Shown here: piece by piece, positions 34,022-46,504 of the stretch
Position numbering within the stretch: the first letter of the stretch is position 1
How the letters are laid out: each line of letters starts with the position of its first letter
Assembly: GCA_030847615.1 (NCBI GenBank)
Contig: JAUMIR010000002.1
Coordinates: 201,483,809-201,547,808, forward strand
DNA from: Gambelia wislizenii
Lineage: Eukaryota; Chordata; Lepidosauria; Squamata; Crotaphytidae
Direction of reading: 5' to 3'
DNA: 64,000 bases
Notes under the pieces: generated by a model
Seen by the model: the letters and a program-made list of their open reading frames with translations, nothing else
What the model was told of the DNA's origin: nothing
Databases searched by the model: none
Program-made: the position numbers and the translations under genes

Positions 34022-34941
34022 CAGTAGCACCTCTGCATCCGCTGATTCACCAGCTGCGGATTCGATTATCCGTGGATGGCGACAGTGGGGGGGGGGTGGA
34101 TGGGGGAGGAGGAGAGATCTCACCTCTTTTCCCCCTTTGCCCCCGGAATCACTCCCGGAGCGGAAATGGCAGCACGGGGGCAAAGGGAGGGGGGATCTGC
34201 CTCTCTCCTCCCTTTGCCCCCAGGATTGTTCCCAGGGTGGAAATGGCAGCATGGGGGCGAAGGAATGGAAGGAGAGAACTCGCCTCTCTCCTCCCTTTGC
34301 CCCCAGGATTGCTCCCTGGGATCACTCCCAGGATGGAAATGGTGGTGTGGGGGTGAAGGGAGGGGAGGAGAGAACTCGCCTCGCTTCTCCCTTTGCCCTT
34401 GGGACTGCTGCCAGGGCAGAAACGGCAGCACGGGGGTGAAGGGAGGAGAGGAAAGATCTGCCTCCCTTTGCCTCCGGGATTGCTCCGCAGGATCTCTCTT
34501 GGGGTGGAAATGGTGGTACAGGGGTGAAGGCAGGGGAGGAGAGATCTGCCTCCCGCCTCCCTTTGCCCCTGGGATCACTGCCGGGGCAGAAATGGTGGTG
34601 TGGGAGCAAAGGGAAAGGAGGAAAGAACTCACTTCACTCCTCCCTTGGCCCCCGGGATCACTCCCTGGGATCGCTCCTGGGGCAGAAACAGCAGTGCAGG
34701 GGCAAAGGGAGGGGAAGAGAGATCTGCCTCCCTTTGCCCCCGGGATCACTCCCGGGATCGTTCTCGAGGCGGAAATGGCAGTGCAGGGGTGAAAGAAGGG
34801 AGAGAGAGAACTCACCTCCCACCTCCCTTTTCCCCCAGGATTTCTCCCAGGGCAGAAATGGGCTGTTCATTATTATCCGTGGATTTCATTATCTGCAGAG
34901 CCCCCTGGAAGCAATCCCCCATGGATACGGGGGTCCTATTG
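34022..34941. mobile_element. TIR DNA transposon with about nine internal minisatellite units
   Basis: The ends resemble Tigger-like TIRs. The left end has CACCTCTGCATCCGCTGATT and TATCCGTGGATG. The right end has ATTATCCGTGGATTTCATTA and ATGGATACGGGGGTCCTATT before GTA. The interior (about 34,120-34,850) is a tandem array of 75-95-bp units, each pairing a CTCCCTTTGCCCCCGGGATC segment with a GGGCAGAAATGGCAG segment. Nine units were counted by their CCCAGG/CCCGGG starts. No transposase; the long frames are artefacts. Confidence 0.7.
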
Positions 34942-35273
34942 TAGACTGCATTTTTCCAAGCACCTTGTCTACATCCTTAGAATGCAGCAACTGAAATTCA
35001 TTTCATAAAATGTGTCTAGATGGTGCTCTGGGTTCATCCTTATATGCTGGAACCGTATCAGAGATAAGCATTTTTAGCTCCTGAGTGCTTAGCAGATATT
35101 TCACAAAATCCTTCTAAAAGTTCCTTTACAATGCATCATGGTGTGGGCCCTGAACTGGATAGGAGACCTGGACAATACTGGTATCTAAATATAACAAGGT
35201 ACTGATGACACAGAGCTGTTCCTTTTTCATTGCCATCCTGCCACACTGTGGGATTGATAATAAGCTCTCACTT

Positions 35274-35680
35274 AGAATCATAGAGTAGGAAGAGACCACA
35301 AGAGCCATCCAGCCCAACTGCCTGCCCCTGCCATGTGGGAATACCCAATCAAAGCATTCCCGACAGATGGCCATCCAGCCTCTGCTTAAAAACCTTCAAA
35401 GGAGGAGACTCCACCACACGACAAGGCAGTGTATTCCACTGCTGAACAGCTCTTACAGCTAGTAAGTTCTTCCTAATGTTTAGTTGGAATCTCTTTTCCT
35501 GTAGTTTGAACAATTGCTCCGTGTCCTAGTCTCTGAAGCAGTAGAGAACAACTTGCACCATCCTCAGTATGACATCCCTTCAAATATTTAAACATGGCTA
35601 TCATGTCACTTCTTAACATTCTCTTCTTCAGGCTTAACATATCCAGCTCCCTAAGCTGATCTTCATAGGGCATGTGTTTC
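35274..35680 (-). mobile_element. CR1 LINE 3' end, minus strand
   Basis: It starts with AGAATCATAGAGTAGGAAGA (reverse of the CR1 ATTCTATGATTCT terminus). It contains the reverse of the ORF2 C terminus ending LDGH and the CCTTCCTAAT-type 3' segment. Same family as 51,690-51,977 and 57,582-57,709. Confidence 0.88.
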
Positions 35681-35695
35681 GATTCACATCTGGAG

Positions 35696-35920
35696 CTCTT
35701 TCACACTACACAATTATAGCCATATGATTCCGCTTTAACTACCATAGCATCATTCTATGGAATCATGAGACATTGACTTCATGGAGGAGCCTTTAGAATT
35801 GCCAGCCGGAGAGCTCCTCTAGTGCCTCTGAACCAACCTACAAACCCTGGGATTCCATAGGATGGTATCATGGCAGTTAAGTGGAAACATAGTGTTATAA
35901 ATGTGCAGTGTAGATGGGCC
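35696..35920. mobile_element. Palindromic hAT-like MITE
   Basis: Two inverted arms: TTTCACACTACACAATTATAGC with TTCTATGGAATCAT on the left, and TGGGATTCCATAGGATGG with GTGCAGTGTAGATGGG on the right. The loop at about 35,790-35,820 is unpaired. No coding capacity. Confidence 0.65.
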
Positions 35921-36329
35921 CCAAGTTTCTGACAGATTTCTAGCCACTTTCCTTCCTACTTTGTTGTCCATTGCTCCCCCAAAAATGATTTATTGGACAG
36001 GCACTACATTGCAAAGGGGAGTATTCAGGAGCAACTGTTTCTGCCATCCAAGTTATATCCATGTTCCACAGAGTGACAAGGGCATTGAATGGTGCACTGG
36101 TGATGCTAAACTGGAAACTCCTCAGGAGTATTTAGGAATCCCTCAGATTCCATCATCCTCTTGGACAGACTATCACAATAGGTCCATCATCCTTGCAAAG
36201 GGTAGCAAGAACATCTAGTCTAAACTTCAGCAAGAAATGCTTGGGCAAAGGAGTCAGTAAACACTGTATTCCTGCCCAGCTGAGAACACTATATTTGAAC
36301 CACATCACAGGCTGGGCTGAGTGCAATGC

Positions 36330-36456
36330 CTTCATTAGATTGTAAGCTTGAGGGCAGGAAACTGTTTTGTTGTTCTTTTTCTTGTAGTGCCATGTACATT
36401 GATGGCACTATAGAAATAAAAGATAACAACAACTACTACTACTACTACTACTACTT
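36330..36456 (+). mobile_element. L2/MIR-like 3' tail ending in (ACT)n
   Basis: The phrase ATTGTAAGCTTGAGGGCAGG, followed by TGATGGCACTATAGAAATAA and the ACT microsatellite (36,432-36,456), matches the 3' end of ancient amniote L2/MIR-type repeats. Confidence 0.55.
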
Positions 36457-37128
36457 TGTTTGATAGATGGGATGCACCAGACTAAGGATTATGTAAGGAT
36501 CCAGCCAAAACTTAATTTCATTCAGACAAGTCACTAGTCAAAGTGTTTTCTTGCAGAGGTAAAGAAGTGAACAGGTCCAGAATCATTGGCAGAACTGGTT
36601 CACAGGAAGAAAGTGTAAGGTTTAAAATCAGAAGCTTGACTAAGCCTTGAGCAGATGTGTGACCCTGGAGATAAGTTGTGAGCTCTCCAGGTCTGGGAGC
36701 TGCTCCCAGGCTCTCCCAGGCCTGGGAGCATTCCAGCCCCCCTCTCAACATATAAACAATACCCAGACACCTGCTGCACATGACAGGAACCTGGCTGGAG
36801 TTAGGCTAAGTGAGACCTGGTTCAGACAGGATTCCTGACAGATTATTCCAACCTGTGCAAAACAAGGTAGTTTTACTAAATTATGTAAGACTTTATGAAA
36901 ATACTAAATGTTATTACTGTGAAGAGCTCATCATTCTCCCATCCCCATGTTACATGCCAGCCTTATGAGGCAGGCTGAGCAGGAAAGATCAACAAAATGA
37001 GCTTCTGGCTGAGTGGGTTTTAAACCTGTATTCCTCCCCCACCTCCCACCATTTCTAGTCCAGTACCCATAACCACAACATCATGCTGGTTTGAAACACA
37101 ACTTGGAGCAAGTAAGAATAAGTTTGTA

Positions 37129-37415
37129 AATAATAATAATAATAATAAAATTTATTTATATCCCACTCCTCTACAGATGCAATTGGGGCGGCTTACAACA
37201 TTTAAAATATATATCCCATCCTCAATCCCACCCCCCTTAAAATACAATTAAATAGTACAAAAATTAAAACATACTTTAAAAATATCAAAAATAAACAATA
37301 ACCAGTGGCTGTAGCAAAGTCAGGACAAGTTAGATTTTCTTTTTGATGGCCAGGCATCTATTCAGGAAAAGCCTGCCAGAAGAGATCCGTCTTAAGAGCT
37401 TTTTTAATGACGTGA
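37129..37415 (-). mobile_element. LINE 3' tail, same family as 18,304
   Basis: It begins with (AAT)n and TTTATTTATATCCCACTCC, then GGCGGCTTACAACATTTAAA, and ends with GCCAGAAGAGATCCGTCTTA and a T-rich run. Shared wording with 18,304-18,650 identifies the family. Confidence 0.65.
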
Positions 37416-37429
37416 TTTAGGTTCAGCTT

Positions 37430-38150
37430 CCACCTCCAAGCCTAAGCCCCATTTCTTTCAGTGATGTCTACAATAGCACTGGTGTCACTTTATTATTAAA
37501 TAATAGTGAAGTGCCATGGATTGGAGCCCATTTCACCAGAGGCAGATGCAATTTTGAGTAGGTTTGAGAGGAAGAGGTGGCCTCTTTGTACCAGAATAGG
37601 GAGTGTTGCATTTGGGCAAAGCAAGTGGGAGGCAATGAATTAAGTTCAGAGCTGACAAATGTTCTTGCACAAGATAAAGGAAGGCCGCACTCAGGAGTCT
37701 AACAGAAGAGTTTAGTGCCAGCAGATGCAAAGTGAACAGGATTCTACAAGTTCTCAATTTTAACTGGGGAGAGCATTGACTATTTATTCTCTGTTGATGT
37801 AATGAGGCACAGGCTGTGGAGAGCTGTGAACAATGCATTTAGTTGTCCTCAACCATAAGAGCTAGGTAGTGGTTTCCTGGGCCCGTAGACTTGTGGGAGA
37901 AAGAAAATAATATCCCCAGAGCCCATTTAACGGAGCTGGAGTCTGCTTTAAGGCCTGAACTGTAGTAACCCAGGAAGCTCACACTCTTCTGAGGTGAATG
38001 ACCTGAAATAAGCCACAATTCACAGGCGCTTCTTGCATCACCATGAGCTTCATTTCCTAAACAGAGCCATCCCCCAAATACAGTCACCACATCACCCTAT
38101 CTCCTAGCAACACCCACACAGCCTCTGAGATTGGCCAAGCCACATACCCT
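37430..38150. other. Upstream intergenic sequence, no gene recognised
   Basis: Unique sequence leading into the CpG island. Open frames are short and without domains. Confidence 0.45.
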
Positions 38151-39285
38151 CCTACGTCCTCCGCTCCTCTGATTGGACACCTGGCTCAATGACCGAGGGC
38201 CCCCAAAGAAAATGCGGTTCGCTTTGCTACGCTCCGTTTGCCGGGTTTCAGGGCAAGAACTCGGTCAGAGTGTAACGAGACGAGCATGGCTCGGCGCCCT
38301 TCTCCCCCTGGGGCGTGCCAGTGGCTTCCCGAGGGCAGAGGGGAGCCTGCGGCCCTTGAGGCCGACCAAGCGGCTGCCTTGGAAGCCTGAGCGATAAGCC
38401 TAATTAATTCTTCCTCGCCTTAGCCATCGCCGCGCACAACAACAGGGCGGCGAAAAGGAATTAATTACGCTCCGCTCCCAGGCTCCGTCGCACTGTTAGC
38501 GTACTACTACCTAGGCAGTGATTCATAAGCGCGGCCAAAGCCCTCCTCGCAAGCCGGGAGGCTTTCAGCCCCAGCCAGGTGGAAAGCTCTCCACGGGCAC
38601 CGCTCACGAACCCCTGGGTGGTCACAGATGCTCGCCCGAGGATCGTTGCCCCAAGGCAGGCTGGCTTTCCTTGCTCTCCCCTTTCGGGAAGAGAGCAGCC
38701 ACAAGTCCACGAAACTCAATAAAACGTGTCAGCCTTGAAGCTGCCTCCCCGAGCCTCTTTCGGTTGTTCTCCCCGCTTGCACGGCCGCGCCCGTCAGGGG
38801 AGCCACCAGCTTCCGAAGGCGAGCTGAGGGAGGGAAGGAAAGAGGGAGGCCGCACATCCTTAGGGCCTTGCCAGTGATGGCCCCGCGGGCGGCGGCGCGA
38901 CTGAGTGCCTTGGCATGGCTTCACCACATGCCAGCGGCTCGGTTCGGCCAGTTCATCTCTGCAAAGCAGGCGGTTCCTTCCCCCAAATTAGGTCCAGGCG
39001 GCAGTCTTGTCCCTCAAGGATGGAGACAACAGACTGGGCCCGGGAGGCGGCGGCGGCGGCGGCAGAGGAAGGGGGCCGGCCAGGCCGTGTCCGCGTGTTC
39101 GAGGGCCCTTGACCCGAGCGAGGGACGGTGCCGCGCGTGGCCCCGGGTTCCCGCCTGGCACCGCTGCCCAGGCGGCTGGGGCATGGGTCCACGCGTGCTC
39201 TCTGGCCGCCGCCGCCGCCGCCCTTGGCCTCCTTCCTTTCCTCCCCTCGGCGGCCGCGCGAGAGGCTCCAGTGAAGCGGGCGAGG

Positions 39286-39422
39286 GGGGCGGGAGACGGC
39301 CTGGCATCGTCCCAGCAGGGTCTGCGCCGGGAGGCCCATCCCCAGCTCTCATTGGACTGTGATGAGGAGCAAAGCTGTCAGCCCATGTGGCGTGGCCACC
39401 GGAGGTGGTGGCTGTTTAAATA
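39286..39422 (+). promoter_or_regulatory. FASN core promoter: GC box, inverted CCAAT, E-box/SRE, TATA-like box
   Basis: In order: GGGGGCGGGA (39,286-39,295, Sp1-type); ATTGG (39,351-39,355, inverted CCAAT for NF-Y); TCAGCCCATGTGGCGTGGCC (39,378-39,397), in which the E-box CATGTG (39,384-39,389) overlaps a tandem sterol-response sequence; and TTTAAATA (39,415-39,422). If transcription starts near 39,450, these lie at about -160, -99, -72 to -53 and -35. From what is known of rat and human FASN, that is the insulin/SREBP-1/USF-responsive arrangement. The spacing match is striking and gives strong support to the gene call. Confidence 0.85.
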
Positions 39423-39449
39423 GGCGCTGGGAGCTAGAGGGAGACAGTG

Positions 39450-39708
39450 AGGCCAGCACCGCGAGCGCAGGCACACGACCACGGCGGCGGCGCCAGCCTC
39501 CTCAGTGCGCACCCAAGGCTCGGAGGGCGAGAGACGCGGCCGGGAGGCCAGCAGGGACCTGTGCGCCGCCAGCAGCAGCAGCAGTAGCGCCCCACCATCG
39601 TGATCCCCTCTTCTCTCTTCTCCGCGGCTGCCGCCATCCGCTCCCCCCCACCAGCACGGACCTTGCGTGGCCACCCTGCCGCCTAGCCGTTCTCAGCGAC
39701 CTGAGCAG
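39450..39708 (+). other. FASN: FASN exon 1, noncoding 5' UTR
   Basis: The start is placed about 28 bases after the TATA-like box. The end is fixed by the donor CAG/GTAAGC at 39,708/39,709. The exon is GC-rich, contains an AGC run (39,570-39,584) and holds no ATG, so it has no upstream start codon. It would join 14 bases of 5' UTR in exon 2 before the ATG at 53,422. Confidence 0.75.
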
Positions 39709-40430
39709 GTAAGCCGCAGCCCAGCGGCTCGGACGGGGATGGGGAGAGGCAGCCAAAGCTCGGCGGCAAGGAGGGAGGACTGAATGGCTGAAAGGCACTG
39801 AGACCCCCGCGGGGCGGAGGCGGAGGCGAGTGGCTGGGCGCTGGGGGGCCTCTAGGCCGCCGCCGCCTCCGTGTCAAGGGCGGGCGATGGCGGGGTGGTT
39901 GGCGAGGGAGCTTTCGGTGGTTTTGGCCCGCTCGGGCTCACCCACCCGCCCCTCCACCCCGAGCCCAGCACAGCCCTTCCTTCCTCTCCTGCCTTCTTCC
40001 TCTCCCCGGCACCGGCGAGGGCGGGGAACCGGTGCCGGCCGCCAACGCGTTTCATTTTTCCACCCTCCTCATGCAAATAAGGTTGGGCAAATCTCGCTCG
40101 GCTAAAATGCCTCCGTTTTGAATAAAACTTGGCCCGTCCGGAAGGCGGGGACGTCAGTTTCAGGTGCTTCTTCTGAATGGCGGCGAAACATCTCTCCTGT
40201 CCTCTCCCTCCGGTGGAGGCCTTTGGGTGGGAGGGAGGGAGCCAGGGGGGTTCTGTGGCTCCCTGAAGGAGTGGACCCCGACCGAAGGAAGGCGGCCCTT
40301 TCATCCGAAAGCCACCTCGAATCCTCTCCTTCATTTTGGTTTCTCTCGAGGCATCCCCCTTAAAATGGGAACCCAACCCGTGGCTTGATGAAATGTCCTT
40401 GTAAAGAAGTAAATCACTTCTTGGCTGCTG

Positions 40431-40468
40431 CTTCTCCTTCTCCTTCTCCTTCTCCTTCTCCTTCTTCT
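40431..40468. repeat. (CTTCTC)n polypyrimidine microsatellite
   Basis: About six CTTCTC units followed by a T-run, just downstream of the CpG island. Confidence 0.9.
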
Positions 40469-41814
40469 TTTTTTGAAAAAAAATAATTACAGAGCAACTT
40501 CTTGCTTTGTGATTTTGTAATGTGTACAATGTGATGGAGGAAATGGAGCTACCAGGAGGTGTGAATTGGGAGGTTATGGAATAAAGGGGAGGAGTGTTTG
40601 GCAAGAGGGGAGATGGAGGCTAAGCCTTGCTGCATTGTAAGTCTTCTGCATCCAGCCATTTTGATATCAAGCAAGGCAGGCAGTGGCACAGTAGAGCCCA
40701 TTATTTCAGCAGATTCTGGGAGAAAAGAGGGTTATTCTCTCTCCTCAGTTTTAACCTCTTAACTTTTTGAATACATTGCTGCACGAACAAGCTATGAGTG
40801 TGAAAGGTGTAGAATATATTCTCTCCCATGTCTCTTGTGACATTAGAAAATGAGGACATCAGATATCCTTTCTACCTTGTTATGTGAAACATTAGTCTTT
40901 CATTGCCTCACAGGCAGCTAATAAAGAATTTTCCCATAACGCTTAGAAGAAAATTCTCTTTGCCCATCCATGCAATATTTGGTCTATTGCTCTCAAACAC
41001 ATTATCATATCCATATTCCCCAGCTGTCCTCATAAATTTATGTTCCTATTCTTATTTGTCTCCAGAGCTTGTTTCAAATGCAGTGATTTGGGCTGTTTAA
41101 AATTACAGCTGCAGTAATTAATTTTATTCTCTGTTGCATCAAAGATAGTTATCTGATTTGAATACTTTTAAATTGCATTACAAAGTAAGAAATTCATACT
41201 TTGGAGACAGAAAGCCTCTGTTGAGGGTGAGTGGTACCACGCCCCCCTTTGCTAACCCAGATATGGCTACAATGTAGTTGTCTGTAAGTTTTTAACTCCC
41301 TATTGCCTGCTTATCTTGAAAAATGCTGTCTGAAGCATGATTCCAAGCCAATAGGGTCAGGAACAATGAGAGTATTTCTTTTTTTAACCTTACTTTCTAA
41401 ATCTGCTTTTTAGAATAAATCTGAAAACCATGAGCGCTTTCTTTAACGACTCTAGAGAAAAGAGGAAAATTTTGTATTGTTGTCAAATGTTTCTTTCTCA
41501 TGCTGAGGCAAGGAACCTTAACCTTCTAATCTACAAACAATTCGGTCAAAGTTAGGCTTTAAAACTAAAATAGTAGGGCTTTCATTGTGAGACTGGTACA
41601 CTAATCCCAATGGATCTGCTTGCAACATTAGGGTAAAATTATTGTGACACTGGTTTCATTTATTTAATCATTCAGATGTCATCTACGTTCATTTGTCATT
41701 AACTCTTAATACACCATGCACTCATGTACAACAGAATGTTGTAATATAGCTCAGTGGTACACAGTGGGTCTTATTGTAAAAGTACATAGCTTACGCACAG
41801 ACTAACAGCTCAGT

Positions 41815-41985
41815 TCTACTGTGTATGAATTCAAAAGCAAATCACACTAGATGCAGTGGAGCTTACTTCAAAGGAAGTGTATTTAGCATTATAACATTAG
41901 GCTAGACTCCTAAACACACATAGTTGCAAATAAAACCTGGTGATTTCTATGGGACTTCTGAGTTAGGGTCACACCATAAATCTTA
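41815..41985. repeat. Dispersed short repeat, unclassified
   Basis: Words such as AGTGGAGCTTACTTCAAAGG and TGGGACTTCTGAGTTAGGGT resemble a very common squamate short repeat that also appears at 50,800-50,870 and 63,520-63,598. The family name is not known to me. Confidence 0.4.
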
Positions 41986-43924
41986 GAACTTCAACAACTT
42001 GCAACTTGTGGGGAGCATGAAGTAGGTATTAGGATCGCAAGACACAAAGCTGTATCCAATTTCATAATCATATATTGACATAAAGAGGATGGGGTGAAGC
42101 AAAAACAGCAGCACACAGTTACCGAATTCCTTTAATAAAAATATTAGGAATCATTGATTTAATGCTATAACGTAAGTAGGCAATTTCCCCTTTTTTCTGT
42201 AGTTAACATAAAAAGAAACTGTATAATAAATTAGAAGAGGCAAATACCCCTATTTTTCCTGCATATAATCAATTAAACTGTTTGTATAATAAATTAAAAA
42301 TAAATGTTGTATGAAGGTTACAGATATACAGTATTTCTTTACAACAATTCCTCTTTAATCATTGAACACAGTTTTTGTTGAAAAGAAATTACTTTCTATG
42401 CCTTCATGAAGACATATTGTGCTGGATGTCCCATCTCAGAAAGGGGTAGTATAAAATTGCAGAAAGGAGAGTGAACAGATGCATTTGAATGTCTTGATGA
42501 GCCATGCTCTCAACTGTTTATTAATTGCAGCTTGTCATGTTGTCACAATCTGTGGTTAATCTTAACTATGGTTTGTTTAAAACTAGCCCACTTTGATGCA
42601 TAATTTATGAAGTTGGCTTCTTTCCACAAACCATAGTCCTATTCAACTATAATTCAAGGCTGGAATGTAATGACAGCTGTGGTTAATTAAAATCAGAAAT
42701 GAAAACATCCAAATTCCTCCAGTCCACATAGTTGTACTGAAAAGGGAATGGAGGAGTGCACAATGGGGGGCAGGGAAGAGAGCAAGAACGCACAGGGCCT
42801 ATCCAAAAATTAGGCAGAGTGTGGCAGCTGCCTGAAGCAGCAGTGAGAGGTTCCTCACCCCTTTCTCCTGAGCTTTTCCATCTGTTCTTTCTGTTAGAGA
42901 ACAGGGCTGTGTGTAATATATGGCCTGTCTTGCCATCCCCTAACCTGCTCTCCTCAGGTGCATTGGAGAATTCTGCCCTATCATCCATCAGTGTTGAAGT
43001 GAGATTCAGCTGCCAGTCCAGTCAGCATCTGTAATGTCTTGTTTTTAAGTTTAGGCAGTCAACTGTCATGGGAGCTGGAGGCTAACACCATACTAATGTA
43101 GCATGTACTTCAGAACTGACCTGGCCATGCCAGTCAGAGAGCCTGGATGTTGTGTGTTTCATGCTGTTTGCTCTGCATCCCCTGACTAGCCTTTAGTGCT
43201 CTGAGAAGGTGGGTAGGAGGGAGGTTGCAAGTGGCTGACACTATTCTTTCACTGTTGTTAAAATAAGTTCACTTAGATTCTGTACATGAAGAGGGTATGC
43301 CTGTGTGTGTAGAGATCTTTGTCTTTCACATCCCACAATAAAATGTCTTGGGCAAGCCTTGGGGAAAGACTAATGTTTATCATACTAAGCATCATGCGTG
43401 TATCATGATATGCAAATACAGCCAATGTGTTGAAATCAGCAAGAATGTCAGTGTCAGGTTTTACATTGTTTTAAAGTGAAGAATATAAACAATGGAAGAA
43501 AGCACTTGATTAAAATAATAGGCAATTGATTTTTATGTGTTTGATGCTGAGTTACCACAAGTTGTTTTTAAAAAAAATCTTGGAAAGACCAATAATAGAC
43601 TAGTATTCAAAACATGAATAACATATATCTCATGATAGTTAATGCAGAATGTATATAGTCAAAGTACTGTGATGAAACAAAAAAATAACAATGAGTAATA
43701 CTAGTGAAAATGACTGGTTATTATAGATGATACAACAAATGGGTTATCACAGTGCCACAAGGTTGCAAAAATATTGTGTAAATATATTAGGTGATAATTA
43801 AGCCTTTGGCCTCCTTTAGATTTATTTCCAATCAGAATATGGAGAAATAATTTTAAAGAGAGCTTTATATAACACTGCACCAGATGTAAAAGATGTCTGA
43901 CAAAGTGGCAAAAGGCTACCTAAG

Positions 43925-44145
43925 GCCACATCCACACTACACAAATTATCCAGTTTGGAACTGAATTATTTGCCATGGCTCCTTCCTATGAAATCCTGGG
44001 ATTTGGAATGTTACAAGGTCTTTCGCCTTCTCTGCCCAAGAGTGCTGGTGTCTCACCAAACACAAATCCCAGGATTCCTTAGGAAGGAGCCAGGCAAATA
44101 ATCCAGTTTGAAACTGGATTATTTGTGTAGTGTAGATTTGGCCTA
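43925..44145. mobile_element. Palindromic hAT-like MITE
   Basis: The arms pair GCCACATCCACACTACACAA with the reverse of TTGTGTAGTGTAGATTTGGC, and CCAGTTTGGAACTGAATTAT with the reverse of ATAATCCAGTTTGAAACTGG. A near-identical element is at 56,618-56,838. Confidence 0.75.
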
Positions 44146-44269
44146 AGTGTATTACTTGTTCCTTTCAAACAACAGCATATTTGAGCTTATTGGCTGCACC
44201 TGTAGAAGTAACTTTAGCAGACACTTCAGTTAGCCATTATGGAAAAGGCTGAGGACCAGTTTGCTGTCT

Positions 44270-44408
44270 TTATCAGGGTGGGAATAATGTGGGCTTCCAG
44301 ATGTTGTTGGACATCTCGTATTCCTAACCAATTGCTATGCTGGCCAGAGCCACTGGGCACAGTAGTCTAACAATATCTGGAAGGACAAATTATTCCCACC
44401 CCTGCTCT
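44270..44408. mobile_element. hAT-like MITE (ends around CCAGATGTTGTTGGAC)
   Basis: Inverted pair: TTCCAGATGTTGTTGGACAT on the left and CTAACAATATCTGGAAGGAC on the right. A longer outer pair, GGTGGGAATAATG and AATTATTCCCACC, also matches. Confidence 0.65.
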
Positions 44409-46504
44409 AGACCTAAACAGCCAATGATCCTTGAGTACACACTCATTGTGTGTCATGTAATACAATGAATAAACAATGGTGGACACACTCGGCAATAATT
44501 TCTCAGACTACATGTTGGAGCAAAGTGCTGCCACAATCATGGGAAGTGCTACTGGCTTTATCTATGATCACCCCATTCATATATTATGCTACCCATTCAA
44601 ATGCATACCTTGGGATGGCGAGAATGGCTCAGGTGCATCTTGTGTAAACCTGCCCTGAGAAGCTACATAATTAATGTCTACTTTCTTCGCCCCATTATTG
44701 ATCTGTTGTGTTCACTTCCTGTGTTTACCTAAGCACAGGCACATACAGTGGGCAGGTGAGGGAATGCTATGAATGGACTGTTCCTCCTCTGCTTTCTGTC
44801 TTATTTCACTGTCCTGGCTGTGGCCTAGTTCAGACCAGACCTAACTCAAGACATTTTGCTGCCTGAGGCAAAGCTGCAAATTGTGTTCCACCCCACAAAT
44901 CTATAACATAGTATCCCTGAACAGCCATAGTGTTGGATTTAAAGGAGTACATTTTATTGCAGATCACATCAGTCCACTTGTTGGTCAGTTGACTGCAGAT
45001 AGACAGACAAACAGGCTATTCCCCACCTACCCACCCACCTTTTGCCAGTGCTTGGATGGTGAGTGGTGGAAAAGATGGGGAAAGTAAATGGAGGGGTTGC
45101 CAGAGTGACCAGTGTAATGGCTAAGCTTACCAGTGCCGACAGAGTACCAGTAGCTTGCCCTTTGCTATTTGAAGAATCAGCAACAGGTAGCAGAAGTGCA
45201 GCAACATGATCTGGAGTGAACAGCTGTGAACTGCTCAGCAGCAGGTAAAACTAGGCTAAGTAGGTATAGAGAGGGAATGGACACAGGAGGCAGTGGCAGA
45301 GTGCTCTTGCTACCTGAGGGTAGTACCTCAGTTCACCTAATTATAGGGCTGGCCCTGCTTTGGATTCACAGTTTCATACCTGGCCTTTGCTCTAGCCTGA
45401 ATCTTCTTAATCTGATTGTTGCACCATTCTTCTATAATTAGGCTGCAATCACACTGGTGTAGGGACTATCTTTGTTCTGTAACACACTATGAAGCAGTCT
45501 AGTGCTGTATTTAAAATGTAATGTTGAGCAATGCTGTAAGATCAGATCAATGATAGAAAAGGATGCCAGGAAAAGCTAGGAAGGTGCCATCTTAAAAGGC
45601 AGCTTATCCTGTCTTTGATTAATGATGGTTTGGTCTAATAAAATCTTTTTCAAAGAGGAGCTACTATTGTGCCTAAAGCTGGAGGTTGACAAAACTTTTA
45701 ATGAATGTCAGAGGCACTGGTATACCTGGTCTACACTGAAAGTTGCATGAAACTATAGTACAAGTAAAACACATGAAACTGAGTATTGTATGGGTTTGGT
45801 CCTGAAAGACTACAAATACCTGCAAAAAGTTGTTTCCAGAGCTGACAAATGAGATTACAATGCCTATTTCACATCCCTTCCAACTCCAAGGTATTGTCTG
45901 TTTTCAGACTGTTCAGATTCATTGGTCTGCATCCAACTATACCCTCACCCTCTATTTAATTGTATCGCTGAGGCGGATGGAAACATTTTCCTTTTGTCCT
46001 TGTAATCTCTTTGGCTTTCAGTGCCTCAATGCAAAAAGTCAAGTGACTCAAATTCCTGATGAGTAGAGCAGTATTTCTGAACTTTATTCTAATATGTATT
46101 ATCCGAAGAACATGGAACAGGTAGAAATGCCATCTAGGCAAATTCATCAGTTTCTACAAGGTATGGTCTCTCTGGATTTCAATGGACCCAGTTCACCTCT
46201 ACCTTGTACGCAATGATCGGTGTTCTCCAATTATTAGACATATAGAGGCATTAATTTATATATATTATATTTATCCTCCTTTTCTCCCAATGTGGGACCC
46301 AAGGTTGCTTAGAGCATAGATTAAAAGAGTGCAGCTAAAAATCAACCATAATAGCAATCAATCAAACAATTAATATAAATTAGCACTGAATATAAATTAA
46401 AACAGCACTGAATTTTAAAAAATTAAGAACAAATACATACAAGTACAGCAGCCCTGCCCGGGGAAAGAGCATAAGCTTTCATGGACTAGATCAGTGGTTC
46501 TTTA

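Larger units (their letters stand above)
38160..40330. promoter_or_regulatory. CpG island over the FASN promoter and exon 1
   Basis: GC content and CpG frequency rise sharply near 38,160 and stay high to about 40,330, peaking at 39,000-40,070. The island spans the promoter, noncoding exon 1 and the first part of intron 1. Several long overlapping open frames here on both strands are explained by stop-codon depletion in GC-rich DNA. Confidence 0.85.

Noticed and set aside
32430..34994. Long open frames up to 238 codons on both strands
   Set aside because: They come from GC-rich tandem units inside TIR elements. Both strands are open and the residues only mirror the repeat.
38868..40604. Long open frames on both strands over the CpG island (alanine-, arginine- and proline-rich)
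   Set aside because: They overlap one another on both strands, have no domain, and fit stop depletion in GC-rich DNA. The region is promoter, exon 1 UTR and intron.
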